From assembly GCA_965284365.1 (NCBI GenBank), contig OZ260079.1, positions 1,302,001 to 1,366,000 of the forward strand: a stretch of DNA of 64,000 nucleotides, read 5' to 3'. Made by a program: the position numbers and the translations under genes. The notes below the pieces were generated by a model, which saw nothing but the letters and a program-made list of their open reading frames with translations, searched no databases and was not told the DNA's origin. Positions within the stretch are counted from its first letter, which is position 1. The number at the start of each line of letters is the position of its first letter. The DNA comes from Phragmitibacter sp965284365. GTDB taxonomy: Bacteria > Verrucomicrobiota > Verrucomicrobiia > Verrucomicrobiales > Verrucomicrobiaceae. Of the stretch, positions 54,433-62,940 are shown one piece after another.

Positions 54433-54939
54433 ATGCCTCCCCCTGACCTGAAACCCACCCTACCCCCATGGGTATGGCTTTCGCGTCTCATGGCCGACAC
54501 ACGTCTCTGCCGTATCGCCGTTGGCGTCACTGCCTTTTTAGGCATCGCCAATATGCTGGGCTTTCATCTCTGGCCCTGTCTCTTCGCTAAGATCACCGGC
54601 TTACCCTGCCCCGGCTGCGGCATGACCCGCGCTACGGTCGCTCTGATCAAAGGCGACTGGGCGGCCTCGTTCGCCTACCATCCCTTCGCCGCAGCCTTCG
54701 CCATTTTCGGCATATTACTCGCCCTCGTGGCCATTTTGCCGCAGGCCCGCCGCCAACAACTCGCCGCGTCCGTGGGTCGGTTCGAACGCCTCACCGCATT
54801 GCCGCTGTTGCTTTTGTTCGCGGCCTTGTTATATGGGCTCCTTCGTATGAGCGGGGTCGTACCCGACCATACAGCTGTGCGATCATCGCCTGCCAGTGCC
54901 CTTTGGAAGGCGCGGCTGACGGGTTCGCATGGTCAGTGA
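54433..54939 (+). CDS. DUF2752 membrane protein
   Basis: 168 residues. The DUF2752 hallmark is present: LWPCLFAKITGLPCPGCGMTRATVALIKGD, with CPGCGMTR at about 57-64, followed by a TM helix after SFAYHPFAAAFAIFGILLALVAIL and another near 118-134. The N-terminus has a TM helix near 30-48. Function unknown; the cysteine pair could bind a metal. The upstream gap is filled by a dispersed repeat. Confidence 0.85.
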   Translation: MPPPDLKPTLPPWVWLSRLMADTRLCRIAVGVTAFLGIANMLGFHLWPCLFAKITGLPCPGCGMTRATVALIKGDWAASFAYHPFAAAFAIFGILLALVAILPQARRQQLAASVGRFERLTALPLLLLFAALLYGLLRMSGVVPDHTAVRSSPASALWKARLTGSHGQ

Positions 54940-54997
54940 AGTTAGTTAGTTTAGTTCAGTGCATTCAACATCAACCCATTCATCCACCTAACAAATC

Positions 54998-55369
54998 ATG
55001 ACTGCTGCCATCGCCCTATGGGGACTCGCCGGATTCATCGCCTTCATTGGCGTCATCTTCTACATTATGCTGCTAGTTAAACTCTTCCAGCACGGCGGAG
55101 TAGGCCTGGGCATCCTCGGCATCTTCTGCGGCCCGTTCACCTACATTTGGGGCTGGATGAAATCCAGCGAGTTCAGGCTCAAGAAGATCATGATCTGGCT
55201 GACCCTCACTTGGGTCGTCTCCACCCTGCTCTACATGGTAGGCAGCTTCATGTTAGCCGCATCTCCTGAAGGACAGAAGTTCTTGAAGGACCTCCAGGAA
55301 GGCAAGCAGGTAGAGTGGAACATTCCGGCTTCTCCTTCTGCTCCGACCATTCCCGAGCCAACCAACTAA
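54998..55369 (+). CDS. Small membrane protein of unknown function
   Basis: 123 residues with three probable TM helices: about 5-27 (ALWGLAGFIAFIGVIFYIMLL), 33-50 (GVGLGILGIFCGPFTYIWGW) and 62-84 (MIWLTLTWVVSTLLYMVGSF). A short polar tail with Pro and Ser follows. I do not recognise a family. It follows the DUF2752 gene on the same strand (58-nt gap), so it may share its transcript. Confidence 0.7.
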   Translation: MTAAIALWGLAGFIAFIGVIFYIMLLVKLFQHGGVGLGILGIFCGPFTYIWGWMKSSEFRLKKIMIWLTLTWVVSTLLYMVGSFMLAASPEGQKFLKDLQEGKQVEWNIPASPSAPTIPEPTN

Positions 55370-55375
55370 GGTTCG

Positions 55376-55771
55376 CTAACCTCGCGCCACCGCGCGCTTC
55401 CAGATCGGCACGCTGGTCTTGATCTCCTTCAAGTACCAGCGGCACAGATCAAAGGCCGCTCCGCTGTGCTTCGTACGCACGCGGATGAGGATGCTGGCCT
55501 CCCGCTCGGCCACGAAGCCGAGCCGGTGCTGAACAAATACCCGGTGCGGGCCAAACTCCCGCTCCGCCCGCTCACAGAGCAGGGTGAGCTCCTTTTCCGC
55601 CATGGGCAGGTAGGCGGTGTACTCGATTCCGGCGATTTCTCCACCCTCCTCCAGGCCACGCACCACGCCGAGGAACTGGCTCTCCGCCCCCTCCTCGGCC
55701 GCGAAATCCCAATTTTCGGGCAAGATTGGCCCCTCGTTGAGCCTGATACTGAAGAAATTCTCGTTTGCCAT
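55376..55771 (-). CDS. moaE: Molybdopterin synthase catalytic subunit
   Basis: Inserts sulfur into precursor Z to make molybdopterin, with MoaD as sulfur donor. The ATG at 55771 gives a 131-residue protein matching MoaE: FLGVVRGLEEGGEIAGIEYTAY split over about 34-55, MAEKELTLLCERAEREFG, VQHRLGFVAERE, SGAAFDLCRWYLKEIKTSVPIWKR (catalytic Lys residues). No moaD or other moa gene is adjacent. Convergent with the small membrane protein gene and divergent from gnd. Confidence 0.9.
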   Translation of the reverse strand: MANENFFSIRLNEGPILPENWDFAAEEGAESQFLGVVRGLEEGGEIAGIEYTAYLPMAEKELTLLCERAEREFGPHRVFVQHRLGFVAEREASILIRVRTKHSGAAFDLCRWYLKEIKTSVPIWKRAVARG

Positions 55772-55849
55772 CCGGCGTGAAGTGGTTACTTGACAGCCCG
55801 CCTTTGCGCAGCGCACAGCCGGGTTCACCGCTAAACATACAATTCTACC

Positions 55850-57289
55850 ATGTCAAAAAGCGACTTCGGATTGATCGGCCTCGCCGTAATGGGCCAAAAC
55901 CTTGTTCTAAACGTCGAGAGCCGCGGCTTCCAGGTCTCCGTTTTCAACCGCACCACCGCCACGATGGAGGAATTCATCGCCAAGCACCCCGGCAAGAAGT
56001 TGGTCGGCGCGAAGACCCTCGAGGAGTTCGTCCAGTCCCTGGCCACTCCCCGGAAGATCCAGATCATGGTGCAATCCAAGGCCGTGGAAAATGCCGACCG
56101 TGACGCTGTGGACGCCGTCATCGAACAGCTCATCCCCCTCCTGGATAAGGACGATATCATCATCGACGGCGGGAATTCCTTCTACAAGACGACCGAGCGC
56201 CGCGACGCTTATCTCGCCGAAAAAGGCCTTCGCTTCATCGGCGCCGGCGTTTCCGGCGGTGAAGAGGGCGCCCGCAAAGGCCCCAGCATCATGCCCGGCG
56301 GCCCTGCCAGCACCTGGGAAATCATGAAGCCCATCTTCGAGAGCATCTCTGCGAAGGTGGACGGCGAACCCTGCGTCATCCACATCGGACCCGGCGGCGC
56401 CGGCCACTATGTGAAGATGATCCACAACGGCATCGAGTACGGCGACATGCAGCTCATCTGCGAAGCCTACAATATCTTCAAGCACGCCGGCTTCTCCACC
56501 GAAGAGATGGCGGAAATTTTCAACCAGTGGAACGACGGTGAGCTCCTCAGCTACCTCATCCAGATCACCGGCAAGGCCCTGGAACAGAAAGACCCTGAAA
56601 CCGGCAAGCCCATCGTCGAACTCATCGTGGACAAGGCCGGCCAAAAAGGCACCGGCCAGTGGACGCTGCAAAACGCGGTGGAAAACGCCATCGTCATCAG
56701 TACCATCAATGCCGCCGTGGAGGCCCGTATCCTCTCCAGCCAGAAGAAGCAACGCGTCGCCGCCAGCAAAGAGCTGACCGGTCCCACGGCCAACATTACC
56801 CTCGACAAGGCTGCCCTCGTCAAGAAGGTCCACGACGCCCTCTACGCGTCCAAGATCATCAGCTACGCTCAAGGCCTCGACCTCATCAAAACCCAGGGCG
56901 AGAAGAAGAACTGGGGCCTCGACCTCGGCCGCATCGCCGCCATCTGGCGTGGCGGTTGCATCATCCGTGCGAAGTTCTTGAACAGCATCACCGACGCCTA
57001 CCGCACCAATCCAAATCTGGTGAACCTCATGCTCGATCCTTTCTTCAAGAAGGTTCTCGCCGAGACCCAGCAAAACTGGCGCGAAGTCGTCTCCATCGCG
57101 ACTCTCAACGGCATCCCCGTCCCCGCCTTCTCCGCCAGCCTCGGTTACTACGACAGCTACCGCGCCGAACGCCTCCCCGCCAACCTCCTCCAGGCCCAAC
57201 GCGACTTCTTCGGAGCCCACACCTACGAACGCCTGGACAAACCTGAAGGCCAAATGTTCCACACCGAGTGGCCTGAAGTCATCGGTTAA
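55850..57289 (+). CDS. gnd: 6-phosphogluconate dehydrogenase (decarboxylating)
   Basis: Oxidises 6-phosphogluconate to ribulose 5-phosphate and CO2 with NADP+ in the pentose phosphate pathway. Motifs: GLAVMGQNLVLNVESRGF (Rossmann, residues about 8-25), GAGVSGGEEGARKGPSIMPGG (near 130), HYVKMIHNGIEYGDMQ (catalytic Lys, near 186) and IAAIWRGGCIIRAKFL. 479 residues, full length. Ends 76 nt before a strong terminator. Confidence 0.97.
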   Translation: MSKSDFGLIGLAVMGQNLVLNVESRGFQVSVFNRTTATMEEFIAKHPGKKLVGAKTLEEFVQSLATPRKIQIMVQSKAVENADRDAVDAVIEQLIPLLDKDDIIIDGGNSFYKTTERRDAYLAEKGLRFIGAGVSGGEEGARKGPSIMPGGPASTWEIMKPIFESISAKVDGEPCVIHIGPGGAGHYVKMIHNGIEYGDMQLICEAYNIFKHAGFSTEEMAEIFNQWNDGELLSYLIQITGKALEQKDPETGKPIVELIVDKAGQKGTGQWTLQNAVENAIVISTINAAVEARILSSQKKQRVAASKELTGPTANITLDKAALVKKVHDALYASKIISYAQGLDLIKTQGEKKNWGLDLGRIAAIWRGGCIIRAKFLNSITDAYRTNPNLVNLMLDPFFKKVLAETQQNWREVVSIATLNGIPVPAFSASLGYYDSYRAERLPANLLQAQRDFFGAHTYERLDKPEGQMFHTEWPEVIG

Positions 57290-57365
57290 GCCAAGAAGCT
57301 AACAAAGGAGCGCGGCTGTCCCAGCCGTCGCCTCCCTTCAAAAATAACAAGTCATTCCCGCGAAA

Positions 57366-57394
57366 GCGGCTGAGGAAACTCAGCCGCTTTTTTT
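57366..57394 (+). terminator. Rho-independent terminator after gnd
   Basis: Perfect 9-bp stem GCGGCTGAG / CTCAGCCGC with a GAAA tetraloop, followed by seven T residues. Confidence 0.93.
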
Positions 57395-57462
57395 CATGCC
57401 TAAAAAAGACCGTCAAGACCTACCCAACCACTTCGAAAAGCTTCCCCTAACCGTCACTCAAG

Positions 57463-57646
57463 CTAGCGACAATCTGGGGTGCGTGCGGCTCGCCGCCGCT
57501 TTGTGGCAGGAGGAGCTTGCTCCGACGGGCCGGAGTGCCACCTCCCCGACATCAAATCTATCCCAAAATCATCGCCACACGCCGCCCAACAACACACCCT
57601 TCACGAACTCCAAAAAACTTCGCGTCTTCGCGCCTTCGCGGTGAAA
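57463..57646 (+). repeat. Composite intergenic repeat, copy 2
   Basis: Same block order as at 54209: CTAGCGAC, GTGCGTGCGGCTCGCCGCCG at 57479, GGAGGAGCTTGCTCCGACGG at 57509, and the 8-mers CTTCGCGT, CTTCGCGC, CTTCGCGG at 57618-57641. It occupies much of the 451-bp gap between gnd and the next small gene; no other gene is seen there. Confidence 0.75.
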
Positions 57647-57740
57647 AAATCATATCGCCCAACTCCCGACTCTTAGCCGCGCAAAACCGTCCTCATCCCA
57701 AAAACTTGAGCCACCCCTCGAATCGGTTATCTTCCCTGTA

Positions 57741-57938
57741 ATGACCACCGACCTCACCCCCGAATACATCGAGGCCCTGCGTCGCACCTCAGGTCAACAA
57801 AAGTGGAAGACCGCCTTTGGCCTCTATTGGGGCGCCCGCAAACTCAAAGCCGCCTTCCTCAGGCAGCAACATCCGGAATGGACAGAAGAGCAGGTTCAGG
57901 AGAAAGTGAAGGAGATATTTCTCCATGCTGTCACCTGA
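57741..57938 (+). CDS. Small conserved hypothetical protein
   Basis: 65 residues, charged and helical: TPEYIEALRRTSGQQKWKTAF, then LKAAFLRQQHPEWTEEQVQEKVKEIF over about 35-60. The pattern R-x-x-S-G-x-x-K near the start and QHPEWTEEQV later is one I have seen in small PVC proteins of unknown function. ATG start, no signal peptide. The composition resembles the GC-rich backbone rather than the AT-rich ATPase/protease pair downstream, so it is probably not part of that module. Confidence 0.6.
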   Translation: MTTDLTPEYIEALRRTSGQQKWKTAFGLYWGARKLKAAFLRQQHPEWTEEQVQEKVKEIFLHAVT

Positions 57939-58090
57939 GCCATTTTCGATCTTCAGTCGGAAGCTAAAGAATATCGGATTGCATGCCTCTCCGAGCGCTA
58001 TGACGAGTCCTTGCGAACCATAGGCGGCGGTTGGTCCATTTCGCTCTTTCGAATCTTGAACATCCTCTGTGGACAACTAATGTGTCTTCA

Positions 58091-59020
58091 ATGCCGGACA
58101 TTCGTCAACTGCTGGAATTATACCAATTTGTTTCGCGTCAGGACTGGGCAGCAGCAAAAGCCGCTGCCCTAAAGATCGCCGAAAAAGAACAGCAACGTGG
58201 ACACGTCTCGGCCGCACGCAAACTCAGGGACGCAATAGGGCCTGACCAAACCAACGGAGCACAAATTGCGCCTCAAACCCTTCATAACGGTGAGTTTATG
58301 CTTTCGAAGGCCCTTGTGCGTTGCACCACAAGCGTCCAACTTCACGAAATTCAATTGAGCTCCGATAACAGAAACACACTCAATGAAATTTTAGAAGAGT
58401 GGAACGGGAGGGTGGCTCTGAATAAAGCAGGAATAAATCGGCGCAGTCGACTGCTGTTTCACGGTCCACCGGGATGCGGCAAAACTGTTACGGCACTAGC
58501 ATTGGCTAGCGAAATGAATTTGCCAGCATACGTAGTCCGTTTTGATTCTTTAATTGGCTCCTATCTCGGGCAAACAGCCACCCGGCTGAGAGAGTTATTT
58601 CAATACGCATCGCATAATAGATGCCTCGTCTTTCTCGACGAGATCGATGTTTTGGGAAAGCGAAGAGGAAGTCAGATGGATGTAGGCGAATTGGATCGAA
58701 TAGTCGTAGGGTTGATGCAAGAAATGGATTTATCGCTCCCGCGCGGTTTACTCATTGGAGCATCAAATTTACCTCGTCACCTCGATGACGCATTGTGGAG
58801 GCGCTTCGATGCTCAGCTAGAGTTCAAGGCACCCACCCGTAGAGAGATCGATATTTTCATGCAATCCGTTGCGAAACGCTTCCACACGCGTCTTTCGTCA
58901 AAAATACGTGAAGATTCTCGCACGATTAAAGATTATGCGTCCGCAGAGCGACTCATAGTAGATGAGGCTAGGCGAACCATACTGCGCGACTACCACAAAT
59001 CAGTAGCTGCAAAAAAATGA
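58091..59020 (+). CDS. AAA+ ATPase, partner of a subtilisin-like protease
   Basis: 309 residues from the ATG at 58091 (the frame is open from a TTG at 58031). A helical N-terminus of about 50 residues (QLLELYQFVSRQDWAAAKAAALKI) may be a docking or TPR-like element. The AAA core has Walker A GPPGCGKT at 125-132, Walker B LVFLDEID at 179-186, a sensor 1 Asn (GASNLP) and an arginine-finger-like ALWRRFD at 234-240. It resembles the Cdc48/FtsH-type AAA subgroup. The last 4 nt overlap the start of the S8 peptidase gene, so translation is coupled. The DNA is visibly AT-richer than gnd and pheA, suggesting transfer. Confidence 0.9.
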   Translation: MPDIRQLLELYQFVSRQDWAAAKAAALKIAEKEQQRGHVSAARKLRDAIGPDQTNGAQIAPQTLHNGEFMLSKALVRCTTSVQLHEIQLSSDNRNTLNEILEEWNGRVALNKAGINRRSRLLFHGPPGCGKTVTALALASEMNLPAYVVRFDSLIGSYLGQTATRLRELFQYASHNRCLVFLDEIDVLGKRRGSQMDVGELDRIVVGLMQEMDLSLPRGLLIGASNLPRHLDDALWRRFDAQLEFKAPTRREIDIFMQSVAKRFHTRLSSKIREDSRTIKDYASAERLIVDEARRTILRDYHKSVAAKK

Positions 59021-61401
59021 ATGCACGCCCGCAACATTACTTTCTTAACGAGCGACATCAACTCGCTCCCACCGAGAAAGATGGTGGAGGGAAAAATACG
59101 CCTGTTGTTAACATAAACTGGAAATCCCACGGAACTGAGCTCAGCGGAAATTTACGTATAATTCGAGCCGCACGGCAATCTTCCATTGATCCCACGTCCA
59201 AAAACAGACTGTTCATCGTGGCGAAAGCCTCGACCTCTGTCGAGAAGCTATCGGATGCAAAATCAGCACAAGGCAAGCCAGTTATTAAGGATATCAACTT
59301 AGCTGGGGGAGACTCTCAAGTGATACGGCGACTTGGCTTTGATTTGGTTGCCACCACAAAAGAGGGGCATGCGGTAGTCCACGCCACTGACGAAAGGATC
59401 GAGCAGATGTCGCAAAGCTTGAACCGGCTTTCTGAGCTGAGTATGCGTGACAAGAACAAATGGTCTCAAATCAGTCGTTTCGATGAGGTTCCGCTAAATT
59501 ACAAGACAGATATTTCCTGGTGGAAAAAGGTGGCCGATCATGAGCTGCTTGAAAGCATAATAGATTTTCAGCCATTTCTATCTTCATCCGAGATAGAGAA
59601 ATTGATTAAAGCTGTCACCGCTCGTTTGCAAAACGGAGAACGGCTTAAACGCTTAGGAAGTGAATTTACTGGGCGAAAGTGGGCCTTAGCTCAACTCCGC
59701 AGAAAAACTATTGTGGAGCTGGCAATGACTTTCCAAGCTATTTTCTCCATTCACCCACCCCTTTTGGCCGTGGCGATAATGGCAAAAAGGGTCACTGCCA
59801 AACGCTCCACATCATCCTCATCTGCAATTCATCATGCGCCTCCAAACGCCAGAATACTGCCTTGCGTTGGAGTGATAGATACAGGAATCCCAGCAGCGCA
59901 CATATTGCTGGGACCATATCGCAGAGGCGGTATCGCCGGTGAAGGAACCGACCCAACATTTCACGATGCTCATGGATCGAAAGTGGCAAGTCGTGTGGTG
60001 TTTGGTGAAGTCGAATGCGATGACCACGGAACGCCTGTGAACCTTTTAGGCCGATGCTCAATTTATGACATCAACGTTGCGGACATAAATGTATATGGTG
60101 ACAGGCCTACGATTCACTCGGAATCCATCGATGGTGTAGTGAACACAATCGTTGCCAACGCTCCAGATATTAGAGTCTTCAATATAAGTCTCGATTCTGT
60201 CGAATCAATAGATAGCTATGATGGATCTCTAAAAGACGCATGGTTGCGGCGAATCGCCGAATTAGACAATCGGTCTTTCTCTCAAGATATACTGTTCGTG
60301 GTGGCAGCTGGTAACAGCGATCCAGGAATTATTCCAACACCGCCATATCCCTATCATTACGAGGCTGAAGAATGGAGACTAAGAGCATGGTCGCGTTGCT
60401 TCAATGCGCTCACTTGTGGCGGTACGGCCGATACACCAAATCCAGATGGAGTAGCTGCAGAGCCTGGAGCGCCCAGCCCTTTCTGCCGTTCTGGACCTGG
60501 CTTTGCAAATAGTCGCAAGCCTGATCTGTCCGCACATGCCGGCAATTGCGGCGAAGATTATCGCTATCCTCTTTCAGGGGTTTGGTGTTGCGATCATGAT
60601 GGCAATTGGGATCAAGATGTTGGCACTTCCCTCGCAGCACCTCTGATTGCTCGAGAGGCCGCTAGAACATTCTCCTTCCTAGCCTCAAAATGTGAGGGAA
60701 ATTCTAGACCATTTGCGGCGCTGGTGAAAGCTGTTTTGGCATTGCATGCAAAGCGCGCAGCATTATCCGAATCACTCAAGAAATTGGCGGACCACACAAT
60801 AGGTTTAGGTCACGTTACACTCGAGGATATCACCTCACTCAACAGAAATAAAGCGACCTTCTTCTGGCAAGGTATCATTCCTTCCGAAGCCGACTTATTG
60901 ACGGTTGAACTTCCGCTGCCAGGCGATTGGATCGCCAATGCACAGAAACCAATTATGCGCATTGTTTGTGCATGGGACACTCCCGTAAATCCTGCTGCGC
61001 CAGATGTCTGGGCTTGTAGGCAAGTAGAACTTACACTTCGATCTTCCGGAGGAGATGCAGCGTTGCGATTCAAGCACAAAAATCCCATCGGCTATCCTTT
61101 AGTCGAGCGCCGTTACGAATTTGATGGTCCAGAACGCGTCAAGCTGTCCAATCAAGACAATTGTCTTCTAGAACTCCGCTACAAACATCAAGGGATGGCC
61201 GAATATCCGGCTGGCCTATTAGATATCAGTCCTCAACAACGTGTCGGAATAGCGTATGAGCTGTTCGATGAAAATGAGGTGCCGACATCTCCGCATGAAG
61301 CGATACAAGCTCTACCAGTCGCAGCGCAAGGCACCTTGAATCGTCTAAGCAGTGTTGTCCCTTCTTCTCGACATGCAATCTCTGTGCGAATTGCTTCGTA
61401 G
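59017..61401 (+). CDS. S8 (subtilisin-like) serine peptidase, partner of the AAA+ ATPase
   Basis: 794 residues, no signal peptide, so probably cytoplasmic. The catalytic residues of S8 peptidases are all present: Asp288 (GVIDTGIP), His319 (DAHGSKVAS), oxyanion Asn433 (VVAAGNSDPG) and Ser538 (DVGTSLAAPL). The first 280 residues form a domain I do not recognise, with NINWKSHGTEL and a Lys/Ser-rich linker before the peptidase. After about residue 570 a beta-rich C-terminal region follows. Coupled by a 4-nt overlap to the upstream AAA ATPase. ATP-driven feeding or gating of the protease is the simplest reading; the role and target are unknown. Confidence 0.9.
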   Translation: MNARPQHYFLNERHQLAPTEKDGGGKNTPVVNINWKSHGTELSGNLRIIRAARQSSIDPTSKNRLFIVAKASTSVEKLSDAKSAQGKPVIKDINLAGGDSQVIRRLGFDLVATTKEGHAVVHATDERIEQMSQSLNRLSELSMRDKNKWSQISRFDEVPLNYKTDISWWKKVADHELLESIIDFQPFLSSSEIEKLIKAVTARLQNGERLKRLGSEFTGRKWALAQLRRKTIVELAMTFQAIFSIHPPLLAVAIMAKRVTAKRSTSSSSAIHHAPPNARILPCVGVIDTGIPAAHILLGPYRRGGIAGEGTDPTFHDAHGSKVASRVVFGEVECDDHGTPVNLLGRCSIYDINVADINVYGDRPTIHSESIDGVVNTIVANAPDIRVFNISLDSVESIDSYDGSLKDAWLRRIAELDNRSFSQDILFVVAAGNSDPGIIPTPPYPYHYEAEEWRLRAWSRCFNALTCGGTADTPNPDGVAAEPGAPSPFCRSGPGFANSRKPDLSAHAGNCGEDYRYPLSGVWCCDHDGNWDQDVGTSLAAPLIAREAARTFSFLASKCEGNSRPFAALVKAVLALHAKRAALSESLKKLADHTIGLGHVTLEDITSLNRNKATFFWQGIIPSEADLLTVELPLPGDWIANAQKPIMRIVCAWDTPVNPAAPDVWACRQVELTLRSSGGDAALRFKHKNPIGYPLVERRYEFDGPERVKLSNQDNCLLELRYKHQGMAEYPAGLLDISPQQRVGIAYELFDENEVPTSPHEAIQALPVAAQGTLNRLSSVVPSSRHAISVRIAS

Positions 61402-61479
61402 TGGATCTTATGTGCCATTGCCTACGCTCTCGTCCGATTACTGAAAATTAAAACTTTGCTAACTGTGAGTCATAAAACT

Positions 61480-62316
61480 TCACGACTCAAACCGCCTCCC
61501 CGTTTCATACTCCCCCAGCACCCGGATCGACGCGGCAATCCTATCTGCTTTTTCATAAGCCGCTGCCACCTGCGGCAGCGCCCGTGACCCTTCGATCTCA
61601 ATATAAAACCGATACGTATTCGGCTGCCCGCGCACGGGCCGGGATTCAATCCGCTTTAAGCTAACTGCCGCCTCGGATAGCGGCGTCAAAAACGTGCAGA
61701 GAATCCCGGGTGTATCAGGAAGCTCCACCGCCAAGGCCGTGCGGTTATGAGACGCACTCGGAGGATCTTCATAATGCCCGATGAGGAAAAACTGCGTGAT
61801 GTTGATGATTTTTTCCTCAATAGGGAATTGCAGCAACTCAAGCCCATGAAGCTGCGCATTCGACCGGCTCCCAATCGCGGCCGCTTTCGGCTCAGCCACG
61901 GCCCGCGCCGCCGCCACGGAGGTGCTCGCTACTGGCACACGCTTCGCATGGGGATGATGCGACTTCAGCCAGTCGTCACAATGGTAAAACGGCATGTAAT
62001 GTGAGTAGATGACTTCAATCGGCTGCCCGGTTTTCCCGAGCAGCGCCAGCTTCACATCCAGCGTCAGTTCCTCCTGAATCTTGAGCTGGCAGCGCGGATC
62101 CATCAGACGGTCCACCGTCGCGACAATGATCCCGCCCGACGAGTTCTCAATCGGCACAATCCCATGGGCCTGCCCCCGGTCCGGATGGGCCGTCACCCAG
62201 TCGAACACTTCTTCCACTCCACCTAACAAGGCAATAGGCTCATCCGGAAAGCGCTCAGTGGCCACCAGATGTGAAAAACTTCCGGCTGGGCCAAGGCAAG
62301 CAATACGTTCGGACAT
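61480..62316 (-). CDS. pheA: Prephenate dehydratase with ACT domain
   Basis: Converts prephenate to phenylpyruvate in phenylalanine synthesis. The ATG at 62316 gives the conserved start (MSERIACLGPAGSFSHLVA) and a 278-residue protein; the longer frame to 62484 adds non-conserved sequence over a repeat region. Motifs: IVPIENSSGGIIVATVD, ASTSVAAARAVAEPKAAAIGS split over about 150-170, and an ACT domain (LAVELPDTPGILCTFLTPL, then ESRP for phenylalanine feedback). No chorismate mutase domain is fused. Convergent with the S8 peptidase gene. Confidence 0.95.
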   Translation of the reverse strand: MSERIACLGPAGSFSHLVATERFPDEPIALLGGVEEVFDWVTAHPDRGQAHGIVPIENSSGGIIVATVDRLMDPRCQLKIQEELTLDVKLALLGKTGQPIEVIYSHYMPFYHCDDWLKSHHPHAKRVPVASTSVAAARAVAEPKAAAIGSRSNAQLHGLELLQFPIEEKIINITQFFLIGHYEDPPSASHNRTALAVELPDTPGILCTFLTPLSEAAVSLKRIESRPVRGQPNTYRFYIEIEGSRALPQVAAAYEKADRIAASIRVLGEYETGRRFES

Positions 62317-62489
62317 GGTGATGGGATTGATACGCGCAACCCGCCCCGGGAAAAGTGGTAATTCTGGAGAAGACAATGGCAACTTACCCCGCCTCGCGCC
62401 AACCGCCCCCCTCATCCATTGCAACGATGAACCCCTCTGGCACCTTCCCTCCATGCCGCTCCGCTCCATCTCCCCTGCCTCCACCGTCC
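62317..62489. other. Upstream region of pheA, nothing recognised
   Basis: C/T-rich on this strand, with no open frame of quality and no recognised regulatory motif. A pheA promoter must lie here. No leader peptide rich in Phe was found. Confidence 0.4.
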
Positions 62490-62740
62490 CCTCTTACAAC
62501 GGCCAAATTTCACCAAATTCGCGCGATAGCGTACTACCTGGTACGCAATATCGCGGATTGCAGCATGCCTCATCGGCACCACACGCTTTTCTGCGCCAGT
62601 TCAAACCACCAACCGCACTACGCAGGCCTCCAAACCAACCTCTCCCTGCGGTCCAAAATTCCTCAAATCTCCGCCATTCCGTACTACCTAGCACGGAAGA
62701 TCGCGAGTTCCGACACGCCTCACAAGCACGACGCGCCTTT
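62490..62740. repeat. Two-unit hairpin repeat with 150-nt period
   Basis: Unit 1 core ACTACCTGGT at 62533 sits in a long hairpin at 62522-62555 (CGCGATA-GCGTAC / GTACGC-AA-TATCGCG, loop TACCTG). Unit 2 core ACTACCTAGC at 62683 sits in a weaker hairpin (ATTCCGT / ACGGAA-G-AT). The cores are exactly 150 nt apart. Each is followed 27 nt from its centre by a box of the type A(T/C)GCCTCA-NNN-GCAC. The core and box resemble those of the repeat at 3702-3982. Confidence 0.65.
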
Positions 62741-62741
62741 A

Positions 62742-62903
62742 GACTGATTCTCGAAAAGAATGTCAGATTGAAACTTGGGGCGGGAGGGTATGAGTGGCAA
62801 GGAAAGGGCGAAATCCGCTATGTTGACATAACGGATGAGCCGTTGACGCAGCCAATCGTGCCCTCGCGTTCCAAGTTTCTGACAGTCTTTTCGAGAACCA
62901 GTC
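62742..62903. repeat. Concentric inverted repeat of about 160 bp
   Basis: The left arm (62742-62789) and right arm (62860-62903) are imperfect inverted copies of about 45 nt, sharing GACTG-TTCTCGAAAAGA and CAAGTTT-type blocks. A 24-nt near-palindrome (62813-62836: ATCCG-C-TATG / CATA-A-CGGAT) sits on the same dyad axis. This could fold as one long cruciform or RNA hairpin. Confidence 0.65.
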
Positions 62904-62940
62904 AATACGCCAGTTCAAACCGCCAACCGCACTTCAAGCT

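Noticed and set aside
55907..57262. 451-residue minus-strand open frame
   Set aside because: Antisense shadow of gnd; its translation is Asp/Glu/Val/Gly-biased with no motif.
57396..57644. 82-residue open frame in the gnd downstream gap
   Set aside because: It starts inside the terminator tail and runs through the composite repeat, so the translation is repeat-derived.
62490..62903. Integron attC sites or a CRISPR array
   Set aside because: No conserved R boxes (RYYYAAC/GTTRRRY), no cassettes between the units, no integrase. The repeats are too few, too long and too diverged for CRISPR.
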